In this document: positions 40,674 to 49,880 of the stretch, in pieces
How positions within the stretch are numbered: position 1 is the first letter of the stretch
How the letters are laid out: each line of letters starts with the position of its first letter
Source: an uncultured Hungatella sp.
Lineage (GTDB): Bacteria; Bacillota; Clostridia; Lachnospirales; Lachnospiraceae
Reading direction: 5' to 3'
DNA: 52,311 nt
Assembly: GCA_910585645.1 (NCBI GenBank)
Contig: CAJUFP010000023.1
Location: forward strand, 1 to 52,311
Program-made: the position numbers and the translations under genes
Notes under the pieces: generated by a model
The model's input: only the letters and a program-made list of their open reading frames with translations
What the model was told of the DNA's origin: nothing
The model's database searches: none

Positions 40674-42083
40674 TTACCTGGCGCCAACACTCACCTGATA
40701 TTCTAATTCTTTATATTCATCGATCCCCCGCCTCTGAACCACAACCGTCACAACCGTCCCGCTGGTCAAAAGCTCTACCTGATTCTGGTAATCTTTCATC
40801 GTAGAAATATCCTGACCGCCTACGCCCACGATAATGTCCCCGTTCTGGATCCCTGCGTCATAAGCAGGCCCCTCGGGAATGCATTCCGTTACATAGATCC
40901 CCATAGGAACCCCCTCCAGGGCCTTGGCTCCGCTGACCTCCTGCCCCCGGATCCCAAGATACGGGACAGACTGTCCGTTGGACATCTTCTCCAGGATGGA
41001 TTTGTAATCAGAAATCGCCATGGCAATGGTCAGACCTGAAGCGCTTTCCTCGTCATAAGCATCCGTCACCCATCCGATCACCTCGCCGCCGGTATTAATG
41101 AGAAACGTGCCTGCCTTGGAATTGCTTTTAATATCCGTGTACAGGAGCCGGGTCGCTCCGTCGGACACCTGCACGTTTTTGGCCACATAGGAAATGGTCC
41201 CGTAGGCGCTGGAATGAACCGCTCCCGCCGGAGCGCCCAGAGCCGCCACCAGATCTCCCTGCTTCATGCTGTAGGAGTTGCCCAGTTTCAGGGCTGTTAT
41301 CTCCATAATGGTATCCTCATCCAGCTGATCTGACGCCACGCTGACAATGGCCATCCCCGATATGGTGTCCTTCTGTTTGATGGTTCCGTCCGCTTCGCTT
41401 CCGTCCGTAAATGTCACTTTAATCGAGTCGGCCTGTTCCACTGCCCCCTCAGGCGTGAGGATCAGAAATTCCTGACCTGTAGACGCGATAATCACGCCTG
41501 CGTAGAGCCCTGCCGTCTCCACCGGATTGTCGAACCAGTCCACTTCCCGCTTTACGGAATGAACCTCCACGATACCTCTGTCCGCTTCCTGTATCACGTC
41601 CCGCATAGTTCCGTACAGCGTGTTTATGTCCCTCACCGAATGGGTGTAGTCCTCCAGAACAGACTGTATCACCTCTTCCAAAGGTTCCGTCTCCTCTTCT
41701 GTGCTGTCCTCCTCAGTGTCCGTATCCGGCGCATCTCCTAAACTGGTCCCCGGGTCCTCCCCGCTGTCTGGTTCTGTCATATCTTCCAGAGAGCTGTCCG
41801 CCCCTGTTTGCGACTCCCCGGTCTGCGAGTCTCCCGGGTCATCTTTTGGAATGGTGACCACAATGCTTTCCTCCGTTGTCTGAGGCTCCAGGTACAATTT
41901 GGCCAGAGGAGTCACCAGGGCATAGCTGGCCCCCGCCGCCGCTCCGCCTAACACCGCAATAAACAGCCAGGCAAAAAATCTGCCTGCGGCCTGCCTTCTG
42001 GTCATCGGCGGCCTTGCGATCTTTTCCCGTATAAACTGACGCTTCTTCTCAGGCTCTTTTTCCGGACTGTCTAGTTGTGGCAT
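40674..42083 (-). CDS. HtrA/S1C-like membrane protein lacking the catalytic triad
   Basis: The ATG at 42083 (GAGGAGGG upstream) gives about 469 residues. A basic cytoplasmic N-terminus leads to one membrane helix (about 34-55), then an acidic Ser/Thr/Glu-rich linker (~65-130), a trypsin-like domain (~160-345) and a PDZ domain (~365-460; GIYVTECIPEGPAYDAGIQNGDIIVGVGGQDI). Where proteases have LTNxHV this has ILTPEGAV; GNSGGP is replaced by SNSKAGTF; and the DLA-type Asp is changed (DTISGMAI). All three catalytic residues therefore appear lost, while the fold and the GEVIGWVTDAY strand are kept. It is probably an extracytoplasmic binding or sensing protein. Confidence 0.82.
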   Translation of the reverse strand: MPQLDSPEKEPEKKRQFIREKIARPPMTRRQAAGRFFAWLFIAVLGGAAAGASYALVTPLAKLYLEPQTTEESIVVTIPKDDPGDSQTGESQTGADSSLEDMTEPDSGEDPGTSLGDAPDTDTEEDSTEEETEPLEEVIQSVLEDYTHSVRDINTLYGTMRDVIQEADRGIVEVHSVKREVDWFDNPVETAGLYAGVIIASTGQEFLILTPEGAVEQADSIKVTFTDGSEADGTIKQKDTISGMAIVSVASDQLDEDTIMEITALKLGNSYSMKQGDLVAALGAPAGAVHSSAYGTISYVAKNVQVSDGATRLLYTDIKSNSKAGTFLINTGGEVIGWVTDAYDEESASGLTIAMAISDYKSILEKMSNGQSVPYLGIRGQEVSGAKALEGVPMGIYVTECIPEGPAYDAGIQNGDIIVGVGGQDISTMKDYQNQVELLTSGTVVTVVVQRRGIDEYKELEYQVSVGAR

Positions 42084-42169
42084 ACACACCCTCCTCTCCT
42101 GGAACTGTTCCCCGGTACATCCATTCAATCGTTCAGGTTAACCTCTGCCCTCAAAAACCTGGCGCTCTG

Positions 42170-43027
42170 TCACAAACTCAGCATCTTCCACACTGCCTGG
42201 GCAAACCCGTCGTCCTCATTGCTGCCAACGACCGTTCCCGCCAGCTCCTTTATCTTCTCACAGGCATTAGACGGCGCGTAGGAATCTGGAAAACACTCAA
42301 ACAGGGAAATATCGTTCATTCCATCCCCGATCACCATCACCTCATCCCTGGAAAGCCCTCTCATAGCGATGACTTTCTCTAAGATATACCCTTTCTGCGC
42401 CTTTTGGTCCGTAACTTCCACATTATCATCAAAAGAAGATAAAAAAGATATGCCCGGAATCTGTTCCAGATCTTTTCTGGCCTCCTCGATGTCCTCCTCG
42501 CTTGAAAATCCTTCCACCTTTATGATCTCCAGGTCCCTGGCTAAAAACCGGTCGAAATCATCAATCTTCTGGAGATGGTTGCAGGGCATATATTTCTTTT
42601 TCTCGCCCTTCTCAAACTCCTCCCCCGTTGTCCCAAATCTTATCCGGCTTCTGTCTATAAACCGGTCACGCACAAAGGAGGGCTCATATCCTGTATAAAA
42701 TCCGTCTGTGGTAAAGATCATATAAGGAATGCCGCGGTCTGAAAAAATCTTTGTCACATCTTTGACCACAGCTTTATCCATATAGCAGCTCATGAGAATG
42801 TTCCCGTCCCGGTCCACATACTGGGAACCATTTCCCAAAATAGCCTCGCATTTCAAATGGTAATCATCCAGAATGGAATACACGCCTTTATAATCCCTTC
42901 CTGACGCGATAACAAACTCAATCCCTCTCTGTTCCAGCTCCCGGATCGCCTCCAGATTCCCCGAAGAGATCCCCACCTTTCTGCTTAAGAGAGTTCCATC
43001 CATATCACTGACAACCATCTTGATCAC
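42170..43027 (-). CDS. Cof-type HAD-superfamily phosphatase
   Basis: With the GTG at 43027 (AGGAGG eight bases upstream) the protein has about 285 residues. Motif I is VVSDMDGTLLSRK, motif II IEFVIASGRDYKG and motifs III/IV SSFDDNVEVTDQKAQKGYILEKVIAMRG ... VMVIGDGMNDISLFE, with the type C2B cap between. These enzymes dephosphorylate sugar phosphates, nucleotides or PLP. It is near the HtrA-like gene on the same strand. Confidence 0.88.
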   Translation of the reverse strand: MIKMVVSDMDGTLLSRKVGISSGNLEAIRELEQRGIEFVIASGRDYKGVYSILDDYHLKCEAILGNGSQYVDRDGNILMSCYMDKAVVKDVTKIFSDRGIPYMIFTTDGFYTGYEPSFVRDRFIDRSRIRFGTTGEEFEKGEKKKYMPCNHLQKIDDFDRFLARDLEIIKVEGFSSEEDIEEARKDLEQIPGISFLSSFDDNVEVTDQKAQKGYILEKVIAMRGLSRDEVMVIGDGMNDISLFECFPDSYAPSNACEKIKELAGTVVGSNEDDGFAQAVWKMLSL

Positions 43028-43258
43028 TGCTTCTTCCTCCTGCAAACATTTCTGAAAAGAATTTTATCACGCCTGCAAAAGAATGGCAATGATTTTGACA
43101 TTTTTTCGACATATTTTTATATATTGATTCTTATTATATCCCATATCCTCTTGAAAAACAGCAATACAATGGAAAAGCAGAGAGCCGGCTCACCCTCTGT
43201 CTTACAGACTCCCGGTGTCCTGCTCTCCGCCTCTATGTCCGCTGTTTTTGTCCTTGTT
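43028..43258. other. Spacer with possible terminator for the fumarate reductase gene
   Basis: On the minus strand an imperfect hairpin (about 43178-43232; GGAGAGCAGG... against ...CCGGCTCTCTGCT) is followed by TTTTCC. It would end the transcript of the FAD/FMN lipoprotein. Promoter space for the HAD gene lies at the left. Confidence 0.4.
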
Positions 43259-45133
43259 TTATTTTGCCCCTTCCAGCGCGGCCGCGACTGCTTCTATGAT
43301 ACCTTTGCTGGTGTTGGTGGCTCCTGACACGGTATCCACATCCGCGGTCTGACCGGCGATCATATCTTCCACAACGCCTTTTTCAGCCGCCTCATAGATA
43401 CCTTCGGTCTCCCCATGCTCTTTCAAAACCACGGAAACGATGTTGCCGCCTTCCACGGTCACTTCCACAGTAATATCCCCGTTGTTGCCCTTTCCGGTTC
43501 CCTCATACACGCCGTCCTTAAAGTTGCCCTGAACCGTTGGCGTCGCGCCCTCGCCGCCCTCTTCGGCAGTGATCTCCGCCTCTGTATGACCGCCGTTGGC
43601 TGCCACATAATCCTCTGCCGCAGTACCGGCGATCCGCCCGAATACCACGATATCCGTTACCGCGTTGCCTCCCAGACGGTTAGCCCCGTGTACGCCGCCT
43701 GTAACCTCTCCGGCTGCGAATAACCCTGGAATTACCGTCCCGTCTTCTTTTAGAACTTCTGTCTTTGTATTGATCTTCACGCCGCCCATGGTGTGGTGGA
43801 TCGCAGGCGCGCACAGCGCCGCGTAGTATTTAGGCTTGTCAAGAGCAAGCTCCATGCTCTCCCTGCCAAAATCCTCATCCTTGCCTGCTGCCTTGTACCC
43901 TGCATATGTCTTTAATGTCTCGGCCAAAACCGCGCCGTCAATTCCAATGGCTTCTCCCAAAGCTTCCGGAGTATCCGCCTCTGTAACAATGCCTGCCTTG
44001 ATGTAGGACTCGATAGCTGCCAGACTTTCCCTTACGGCCTGGTCAAACACAAGGTAGCACTCTCCATCTGTCTGCTCCAAAATCGCCGCGGACACCACAT
44101 CTCTGGTCTCCAGCTCATTGCAGAACCGCTTGCCCTCTTTATTTACCAGAATCGCGCCGTTGCCCCGAACGCCTTCTGTGTACATGGTCTGAGTATCCGG
44201 ATTCACGGTCGGGTGAGTCTGAATCTGCTCCATATCAACAAAAGCCGCGGCCAGCTCTTTGGCCATGGCAATTCCATCGCCTGTGGCGCCTGCGTGGTTG
44301 GTGGTGCAGAATCCGGCCAGATCCGGCTTGTACTCGACGACCATGTCAGAGTTGGCTCCAAAACCGCCGGTTGCCAGAACGACAGCCGTACAGTCAATGG
44401 TAAATTCCTGTCCGTCCTTGTCCGTTCCGGTAACGCCGCACACCTTTCCGCTGTCATCTACCAGTATTTTCTCTGCCGTTGTCTCCAGAAGTACCGGAAT
44501 TCCCAGCTCCTCGGTCTTGGCGTTAAGAGCCTTTACAAGCATAGGACCTACTGCCGAAGTGTCGGTAGGCCTGTGGATACGCTTAACGCTCGCGCCGCCA
44601 AACATTCCCACCACGCTTAAATCGCCGCCGATCTCATTTACCCAGTCTACCGCGTCCGCGGAATTTTCCGCCATAACGGTTACCAGTTCTTTATCGTTTA
44701 ATTCCTTTCCGCCTTTCATGGTATCTTCCACAAAAAGCTCTACGGAATCCTCAATCCCGTCTGCCTCCTGATAAGAAGTGCCTGCCGCGTTCAGACCGCC
44801 GGTGGAACGGGTGGTATTCCCTCCGGTAACCGGCATTTTCTCTAAGATCACCACATCCGTGGCGCCGTCCTGTACTGCCTGGATAGCAGCCGTCATACCG
44901 GCCCCTCCGGCTCCGATCACCACTATATCTGCCTGCTGATTATCCTCTGTCTCCTCAGCCTGCGTTTCCGCTTCCGTAGTCTCCTGGGCTGTGGTCTCCT
45001 CCTGGCTGGAAGCTTCCGTGGCTGTCTCCGCCGCCGTAGTCGCGTCAGCGGCCTGACCGCCGCACGCTGCCAGAGACAGCGCTAAAGCCGCCGTCAAAGC
45101 TGCGGATACCAGTTTCTTTCCTGATTTTCTCAT
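43259..45133 (-). CDS. Fumarate-reductase-like flavoprotein lipoprotein with FMN-binding domain
   Basis: The protein has 624 residues. A lipoprotein signal ends in LAAC (Cys about 24), followed by a Thr/Glu-rich linker. The FAD domain starts ADIVVIGAGGAGMTAAIQAV (about 69) and contains GGNTTRSTGG, QTHPT and HHTMGGVKINTKTEV ... GLFAAGEVTGGVHGANRLGGNAVTDIVVFGR, the flavocytochrome-c/fumarate reductase active-site pattern. The C-terminal FMN-binding domain (~550-620) has DTVSGATNTS, the ApbE flavinylation motif. It is therefore a cell-surface, covalently flavinylated reductase of fumarate- or urocanate-like acceptors. GAGGAGG and a strong promoter lie upstream. It is transcribed divergently from mutS2. 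Confidence 0.9.
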   Translation of the reverse strand: MRKSGKKLVSAALTAALALSLAACGGQAADATTAAETATEASSQEETTAQETTEAETQAEETEDNQQADIVVIGAGGAGMTAAIQAVQDGATDVVILEKMPVTGGNTTRSTGGLNAAGTSYQEADGIEDSVELFVEDTMKGGKELNDKELVTVMAENSADAVDWVNEIGGDLSVVGMFGGASVKRIHRPTDTSAVGPMLVKALNAKTEELGIPVLLETTAEKILVDDSGKVCGVTGTDKDGQEFTIDCTAVVLATGGFGANSDMVVEYKPDLAGFCTTNHAGATGDGIAMAKELAAAFVDMEQIQTHPTVNPDTQTMYTEGVRGNGAILVNKEGKRFCNELETRDVVSAAILEQTDGECYLVFDQAVRESLAAIESYIKAGIVTEADTPEALGEAIGIDGAVLAETLKTYAGYKAAGKDEDFGRESMELALDKPKYYAALCAPAIHHTMGGVKINTKTEVLKEDGTVIPGLFAAGEVTGGVHGANRLGGNAVTDIVVFGRIAGTAAEDYVAANGGHTEAEITAEEGGEGATPTVQGNFKDGVYEGTGKGNNGDITVEVTVEGGNIVSVVLKEHGETEGIYEAAEKGVVEDMIAGQTADVDTVSGATNTSKGIIEAVAAALEGAK

Positions 45134-45183
45134 AAATCATCCTCCTCACATAAAATGGTTTTTATTCCCTCAAAACCGTATCT

Positions 45184-45212
45184 AGTCTACCACTTTGTTA
45201 AATTGATGTCAA
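45184..45212 (-). promoter_or_regulatory. Promoter of the flavoprotein gene
   Basis: On the minus strand TTGACA (45207-45212) and TAGACT (45184-45189) are exactly 17 bases apart, about 50 bases from the start codon. Confidence 0.65.
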
Positions 45213-45316
45213 ATAAAAAATTTTTTTAAGAAAAAAACCAACTGTATCTGTAACTTTTATGGTATACTGTAAAGAGGATCTTTTTTGGGCAGTATTTTAA
45301 AAGAGGAACAAACATC

Positions 45317-47698
45317 ATGAATACAAAATCTTTAAAAACTTTAGAATATGACAAGATTATCGCCCAGCTGGAGGAATACGCGTCCTCCCCCCTGGGCAAA
45401 CAGTTGTGCAGGGACCTGCTGCCGTCTGTTGACATCTCACAGATCCGCGGCTCCCAGGCCGAGACCACGGACGCCTTAACCCGCGTGCGCCAGAAAGGCA
45501 GCCTTTCCTTTTCCGGATTAAAGGATGTGCGCGACTCCCTAAAGCGCCTGGAGATCGGCAGTTCCCTGACGATCACAGAACTTTTATCCGTCAGCGCCAT
45601 GCTGACCATCGCCGCCAAAGCCAAGGCCTACGGACGCCATGAGGAGTCAGAGCTTCCGGACGACTCCCTGGAAGAGATGTTTCGCATGCTGGAACCGCTG
45701 ACACCTCTGAACACGGAGATCAAGCGGTGCATCCTGTCAGAGGAGGAGATCAGCGACGACGCCAGCCCGGGACTGCGCCATGTGCGCCGCTCCATGAAGG
45801 TTATCAACGACCGGGTCCACACCCAGCTGAACTCCCTTCTCAACGCCAACCGCTCCTACCTTCAGGACGCGGTCATCACCATGCGGGACGGCCGCTACTG
45901 TCTGCCTGTAAAAGCGGAACACAAAGGCCAGGTGTCCGGCATGGTCCACGACCAGTCTGCCACAGGCTCCACCTTGTTCATCGAGCCCATGGCCATCATC
46001 CAGCTGAACAATCAGCTGCGGGAGTTGGAAGTTCAGGAGAAGAAGGAGATCGAAGCAGTGTTAGCGGATCTGAGCAATCAGACAGCGCCGTATGTGGAGG
46101 AGATCCGCATGAATCAGGAGCTTCTGGCAAAGCTGGATTTTATCTTCGCCAAGTCCGCCCTGTCCAGACATTACCGGGGCAGCGAGCCCCTTTTCAACAC
46201 CAACGGCTATCTGAACATCAAAGACGGCCGCCACCCCCTTCTGGATCCGGCCAAAGTGGTGCCGATCAACATCCATCTGGGAAAGGATTTTGACCTGCTT
46301 GTAGTAACCGGGCCAAACACCGGCGGCAAGACCGTCTCCCTTAAGACTGTGGGGCTGTTTACCCTTATGGGGCAGGCGGGCCTGCATATCCCGGCTTTTG
46401 ACGGGTCGGAGCTGGCGGTATTTGAGGATGTGTTCGCGGATATCGGCGATGAGCAGAGTATTGAACAGAGCCTCAGCACGTTTTCCGCCCATATGACCAA
46501 TATCGTTTCCATCCTGAACCAGGCGGACAGCCACTCCCTGTGCCTTTTTGACGAGCTCGGGGCAGGAACGGACCCTACGGAAGGCGCCGCCCTGGCCATT
46601 GCCGTGTTGAGCTTTCTTCATAACATGAAGTGTCGCACCATGGCCACCACCCATTACAGCGAGCTGAAGGTATACGCCCTTACCACCCCTGGCGTGGAAA
46701 ATGCCTGCTGCGAGTTCAGTGTGGAAAACTTACAGCCCACCTACCGTCTTCTCATCGGTATTCCCGGCAAGAGCAACGCCTTTGCCATCTCAAAAAAGCT
46801 GGGGCTTCCTGATTTTATCATCGAGGACGCAAAAAATCATCTGGAGTCCAACGATGAAACCTTTGAAGATCTGCTGGCCCATCTGGAGGAGAGCAGGCTT
46901 ACGATTGAGAAGGAGCAGGAGGAGATCCGTCTCTACAAAGAGGAGGCGGCAAAGCTGCGCTCGCGTCTTGCCCAGAAGGAAGAGCGCTTAGACCAGCAGA
47001 AGGACAAACTGCTGCGCAAAGCCAATGAAGAGGCCCAGAGAATCTTAAGCGAGGCCAAAGAGACCGCTGACCAGGCCATCAAGAATATCAACCGGCTGGG
47101 AACCTCCCATGGGTCTGCCAAGGAGCTTGAGGCGGAGCGCGCGAAACTGCGGGAAAAGATGAACCAGGCTGACCAGAAACTGACGCTCAAAACCAAAGGA
47201 CCTAAAAAAACCATCTCCGCCAAGTCCCTGCGCGTCGGGGACACTGTGCGGGTGTTATCCTTAAACTTAAACGGCACTGTCAGCACTTTGCCAAACGCCA
47301 AAGGGGAACTATACGTCCAGATGGGCATCCTTCGGTCCCAGGTCAACATCAAAGATCTGGAACTGATCCCTGACGCCCTGGACTCTTCTTCTGACTCCTC
47401 CAAAGCAAAGCAAAAAACCGGAAGCGGCAAGATCAAGATGTCCAAGTCCTTTGCCGTCTCTCCTGAGATCAATCTCATCGGCATGACCACAGACGAGGCT
47501 GTTCCCATGCTTGACAAGTATTTAGACGACGCGTACCTGGCCCATCTCCCTCAGGTGCGTGTGGTTCACGGCCGGGGAACCGGCGCTCTGCGGGCCGCGG
47601 TCCACAAAAAGCTGAAAAAGCTGAACTATGTAAAAGAATTCCGCCTTGGGGAATTTGGCGAGGGGGATTCAGGCGTTACCATTGTGATTTTTAAGTAG
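45317..47698 (+). CDS. mutS2: MutS2 family ATPase/endonuclease
   Basis: The 793-residue protein has the N-terminal LEYDKIIAQLEEYASSPLGK, a core/clamp region and Walker A VVTGPNTGGKTVSLKTVGL (about 334), VFADIGDEQSIEQSLSTFSAHM and FDELGAGTDPTEGAALA. A coiled coil (~520-640) precedes the Smr domain (~715-793; EINLIGMTTDEAVPMLDKYLDDAYLAHLPQVRVVHGRGTGALR). Bacterial MutS2 splits collided ribosomes and suppresses recombination. AGAGG precedes the ATG. The response regulator gene follows after 11 bases, so they are likely cotranscribed. Confidence 0.93.
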   Translation: MNTKSLKTLEYDKIIAQLEEYASSPLGKQLCRDLLPSVDISQIRGSQAETTDALTRVRQKGSLSFSGLKDVRDSLKRLEIGSSLTITELLSVSAMLTIAAKAKAYGRHEESELPDDSLEEMFRMLEPLTPLNTEIKRCILSEEEISDDASPGLRHVRRSMKVINDRVHTQLNSLLNANRSYLQDAVITMRDGRYCLPVKAEHKGQVSGMVHDQSATGSTLFIEPMAIIQLNNQLRELEVQEKKEIEAVLADLSNQTAPYVEEIRMNQELLAKLDFIFAKSALSRHYRGSEPLFNTNGYLNIKDGRHPLLDPAKVVPINIHLGKDFDLLVVTGPNTGGKTVSLKTVGLFTLMGQAGLHIPAFDGSELAVFEDVFADIGDEQSIEQSLSTFSAHMTNIVSILNQADSHSLCLFDELGAGTDPTEGAALAIAVLSFLHNMKCRTMATTHYSELKVYALTTPGVENACCEFSVENLQPTYRLLIGIPGKSNAFAISKKLGLPDFIIEDAKNHLESNDETFEDLLAHLEESRLTIEKEQEEIRLYKEEAAKLRSRLAQKEERLDQQKDKLLRKANEEAQRILSEAKETADQAIKNINRLGTSHGSAKELEAERAKLREKMNQADQKLTLKTKGPKKTISAKSLRVGDTVRVLSLNLNGTVSTLPNAKGELYVQMGILRSQVNIKDLELIPDALDSSSDSSKAKQKTGSGKIKMSKSFAVSPEINLIGMTTDEAVPMLDKYLDDAYLAHLPQVRVVHGRGTGALRAAVHKKLKKLNYVKEFRLGEFGEGDSGVTIVIFK

Positions 47699-47709
47699 GA
47701 GGTAATTGA

Positions 47710-48426
47710 ATGGCAGAAAAACAACGGGTACTTATCGTTGACGATGATGCCAATATTGCGGAGCTGATCTCGCTCTATTTGACAAAAGAATGTTATGAAA
47801 CGTTGATCGTGTATGACGGTGAGGCAGCCCTTCGGGTATTTAAGGAGTTTCACCCCAACATCATCCTTCTGGATCTGATGCTTCCGGGCATTGACGGATA
47901 CCAGGTGTGCCGGGAGCTTCGGACCACCTCCCAGGTTCCCATTATTATGCTCTCCGCAAAAGGCGAGATTTTTGACAAGGTGCTGGGACTGGAATTGGGG
48001 GCTGACGACTACATGATCAAGCCCTTTGACTCCAAAGAGCTGGTGGCCCGGGTCAAGGCGGTGCTGCGCCGCTACCACGCGTCCCCCGCGCCTGCCGCCG
48101 CTCCTCCCGCGCCCAAACAGCAAGGTGATTATGTGGAGTATCCTAATCTCATTGTTAACCTGACCAACTATTCTGTTACCTACAACAACCGTTCCGTGGA
48201 GATGCCTCCCAAGGAGCTGGAACTTTTGTATTTCCTTGCTTCCTCCCCCAACCAGGTGTTTACCAGGGAGCAGCTTTTAGACCACATCTGGGGGTATGAA
48301 TACATCGGAGACACCAGAACCGTAGACGTGCATATCAAGCGTCTGCGGGAAAAGATCAAGGACAACGATAACTGGGCCCTGTCCACAGTGTGGGGCATAG
48401 GATACAAATTTGAGGTAAAACGCTGA
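47710..48426 (+). CDS. OmpR/PhoB-type response regulator
   Basis: The 238-residue protein has a receiver domain with acidic residues at VDDDAN, the phospho-acceptor Asp in IILLDLMLPGIDG (about 55) and Lys in YMIKPFD (about 105). After an Ala/Pro linker comes a winged helix (MPPKELELLYFLASSPNQVFTREQLLDHIWGYEYIGDTRTVDVHIKRLREKI). AGGAGG precedes the ATG. It lies six bases before the histidine kinase gene, with which it forms a two-component pair. Confidence 0.93.
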   Translation: MAEKQRVLIVDDDANIAELISLYLTKECYETLIVYDGEAALRVFKEFHPNIILLDLMLPGIDGYQVCRELRTTSQVPIIMLSAKGEIFDKVLGLELGADDYMIKPFDSKELVARVKAVLRRYHASPAPAAAPPAPKQQGDYVEYPNLIVNLTNYSVTYNNRSVEMPPKELELLYFLASSPNQVFTREQLLDHIWGYEYIGDTRTVDVHIKRLREKIKDNDNWALSTVWGIGYKFEVKR

Positions 48427-48432
48427 CAGGCC

Positions 48433-49839
48433 ATGAAACATTCTCTCTATTATAAATTTATTTTAGGTTATCTTATCTTTGGCCTTCTGGGATTCTGCGC
48501 TGTGGCTACAGTGGCCTCAGAGCTGACCTATGAACAGCTGATCAAGGAGGAGGCCCAGACCCTCTACGACGAAGCCAGTCTTCTGGCCTCCAGCTACAGT
48601 CAGGTGTACAAAGGCCGAAATCTAAATATTGCCTCCGCCTATCCCCAGATGGAGGCCGTGGCCACTTACCTGAGAGCTGAGATCTGGGTGGTAAACCGCA
48701 ACGGGGCTATTGTGGTGGACAGCAATCACTCCAAGCGGATCGGGGAACATATCGAAGGGTTTGACCCTACGTTTAACGGCAACCGCCCTTACTCTATCGG
48801 CACATACAACGGCTGCTTTGCCCAGGAGGTTATGACAGTCTCCGCCCCCATTACAGGCAATTATACCACCTATGGCTATGTGCTGATCCATCTGCCCATA
48901 CAGCAGATCCTGGGAACAAAGGACCGCTTCCTCAATATCCTGTACATTGTGTCCGGCATTATTTTCGGTCTGTCCCTTATCATTCTTCTGGTGTTTACCA
49001 CAACCGTGTACATACCGCTGAAAAAGATCACGGAGGCTGCCAACCAGTACGCGGAGGGAAACCTAAAGTACAAGACCACCATACATACCCAGGATGAGAT
49101 GGGGTATCTGGCCGCCACCTTAAACTATATGTCCGATGAGCTGGACAAGATGGAAGAGTATCAGCGCACCTTTATCGCCAACATCTCCCACGACTTCCGG
49201 TCTCCCCTCACATCCATCAAGGGGTATCTGGAAGCCATCCTGGACGGCACCATCCCCCAGGAGATGTATGAGAAGTATCTGACCAGAGTGATCTCCGAGA
49301 CAGACCGTCTCAATAAACTTACCCAGGGACTTCTGACTCTGAATTCCCTGGACAGCAAGGGTTACCTGTCCAGGACAAACTTTGACATTAACCGGGTGAT
49401 CAAGGACACGGCGGCCTCTTTTGAGGGGACCTGCGACACGAAAAACATTGTGCTGGATCTGACCTTTTCCGAAACCATTACTATGGTCTACGCAGACCTT
49501 GGCAAGATCCAGCAGGTTTTGTACAATCTCATTGACAATGCCATCAAATTCAGTCATCAGGACTCTGTGATCTATATTCAGACTTCCTTAAAGTATGAGA
49601 AAGTCTTTGTGTCTGTCAAAGATACAGGGGTTGGGATTCCGAAAGAAAGTCTGAAAAAAATATGGGAACGGTTTTATAAGACCGACCAGTCCCGTGGAAA
49701 AGATAAAAAGGGAACCGGGCTGGGGCTGGCCATTGTGAAAGAGATCATCCAGAATCACGGGGAAACCATTGATGTGATCAGCACGGAGGATGTGGGGACG
49801 GAGTTCATCTTTACACTTCCCCGGGCAGGCGCAGCCTAA
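48433..49839 (+). CDS. Membrane sensor histidine kinase
   Basis: The protein has 468 residues. Two membrane helices (about 7-28 and 168-190) enclose an extracellular sensor domain of about 140 residues. A HAMP domain (~192-245) leads to the DHp box NISHDFRSPLTSIKGYLEAIL (His about 250) and the ATPase with LYNLIDNAIKFSH (N box), DTGVGIPKE (G1) and GTGLGLAIVKEI (G2). All catalytic residues are present. It pairs with the upstream response regulator and is followed by a bidirectional terminator. Confidence 0.93.
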   Translation: MKHSLYYKFILGYLIFGLLGFCAVATVASELTYEQLIKEEAQTLYDEASLLASSYSQVYKGRNLNIASAYPQMEAVATYLRAEIWVVNRNGAIVVDSNHSKRIGEHIEGFDPTFNGNRPYSIGTYNGCFAQEVMTVSAPITGNYTTYGYVLIHLPIQQILGTKDRFLNILYIVSGIIFGLSLIILLVFTTTVYIPLKKITEAANQYAEGNLKYKTTIHTQDEMGYLAATLNYMSDELDKMEEYQRTFIANISHDFRSPLTSIKGYLEAILDGTIPQEMYEKYLTRVISETDRLNKLTQGLLTLNSLDSKGYLSRTNFDINRVIKDTAASFEGTCDTKNIVLDLTFSETITMVYADLGKIQQVLYNLIDNAIKFSHQDSVIYIQTSLKYEKVFVSVKDTGVGIPKESLKKIWERFYKTDQSRGKDKKGTGLGLAIVKEIIQNHGETIDVISTEDVGTEFIFTLPRAGAA

Positions 49840-49877
49840 AAACGGGAGGCAGATCATCGTTGCTCTGCCTCCCGTTT
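49840..49877. terminator. Bidirectional terminator
   Basis: AAACGGGAGGCAGA (49840-49853) pairs perfectly with TCTGCCTCCCGTTT (49864-49877). It lies between the convergent histidine kinase and prs genes and serves both. Confidence 0.85.
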
Positions 49878-49880
49878 CGT

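Noticed and set aside
40674..42083. Annotation as an active HtrA serine protease
   Set aside because: The His, Asp and Ser positions of the catalytic triad are all replaced, as described in the feature entry.
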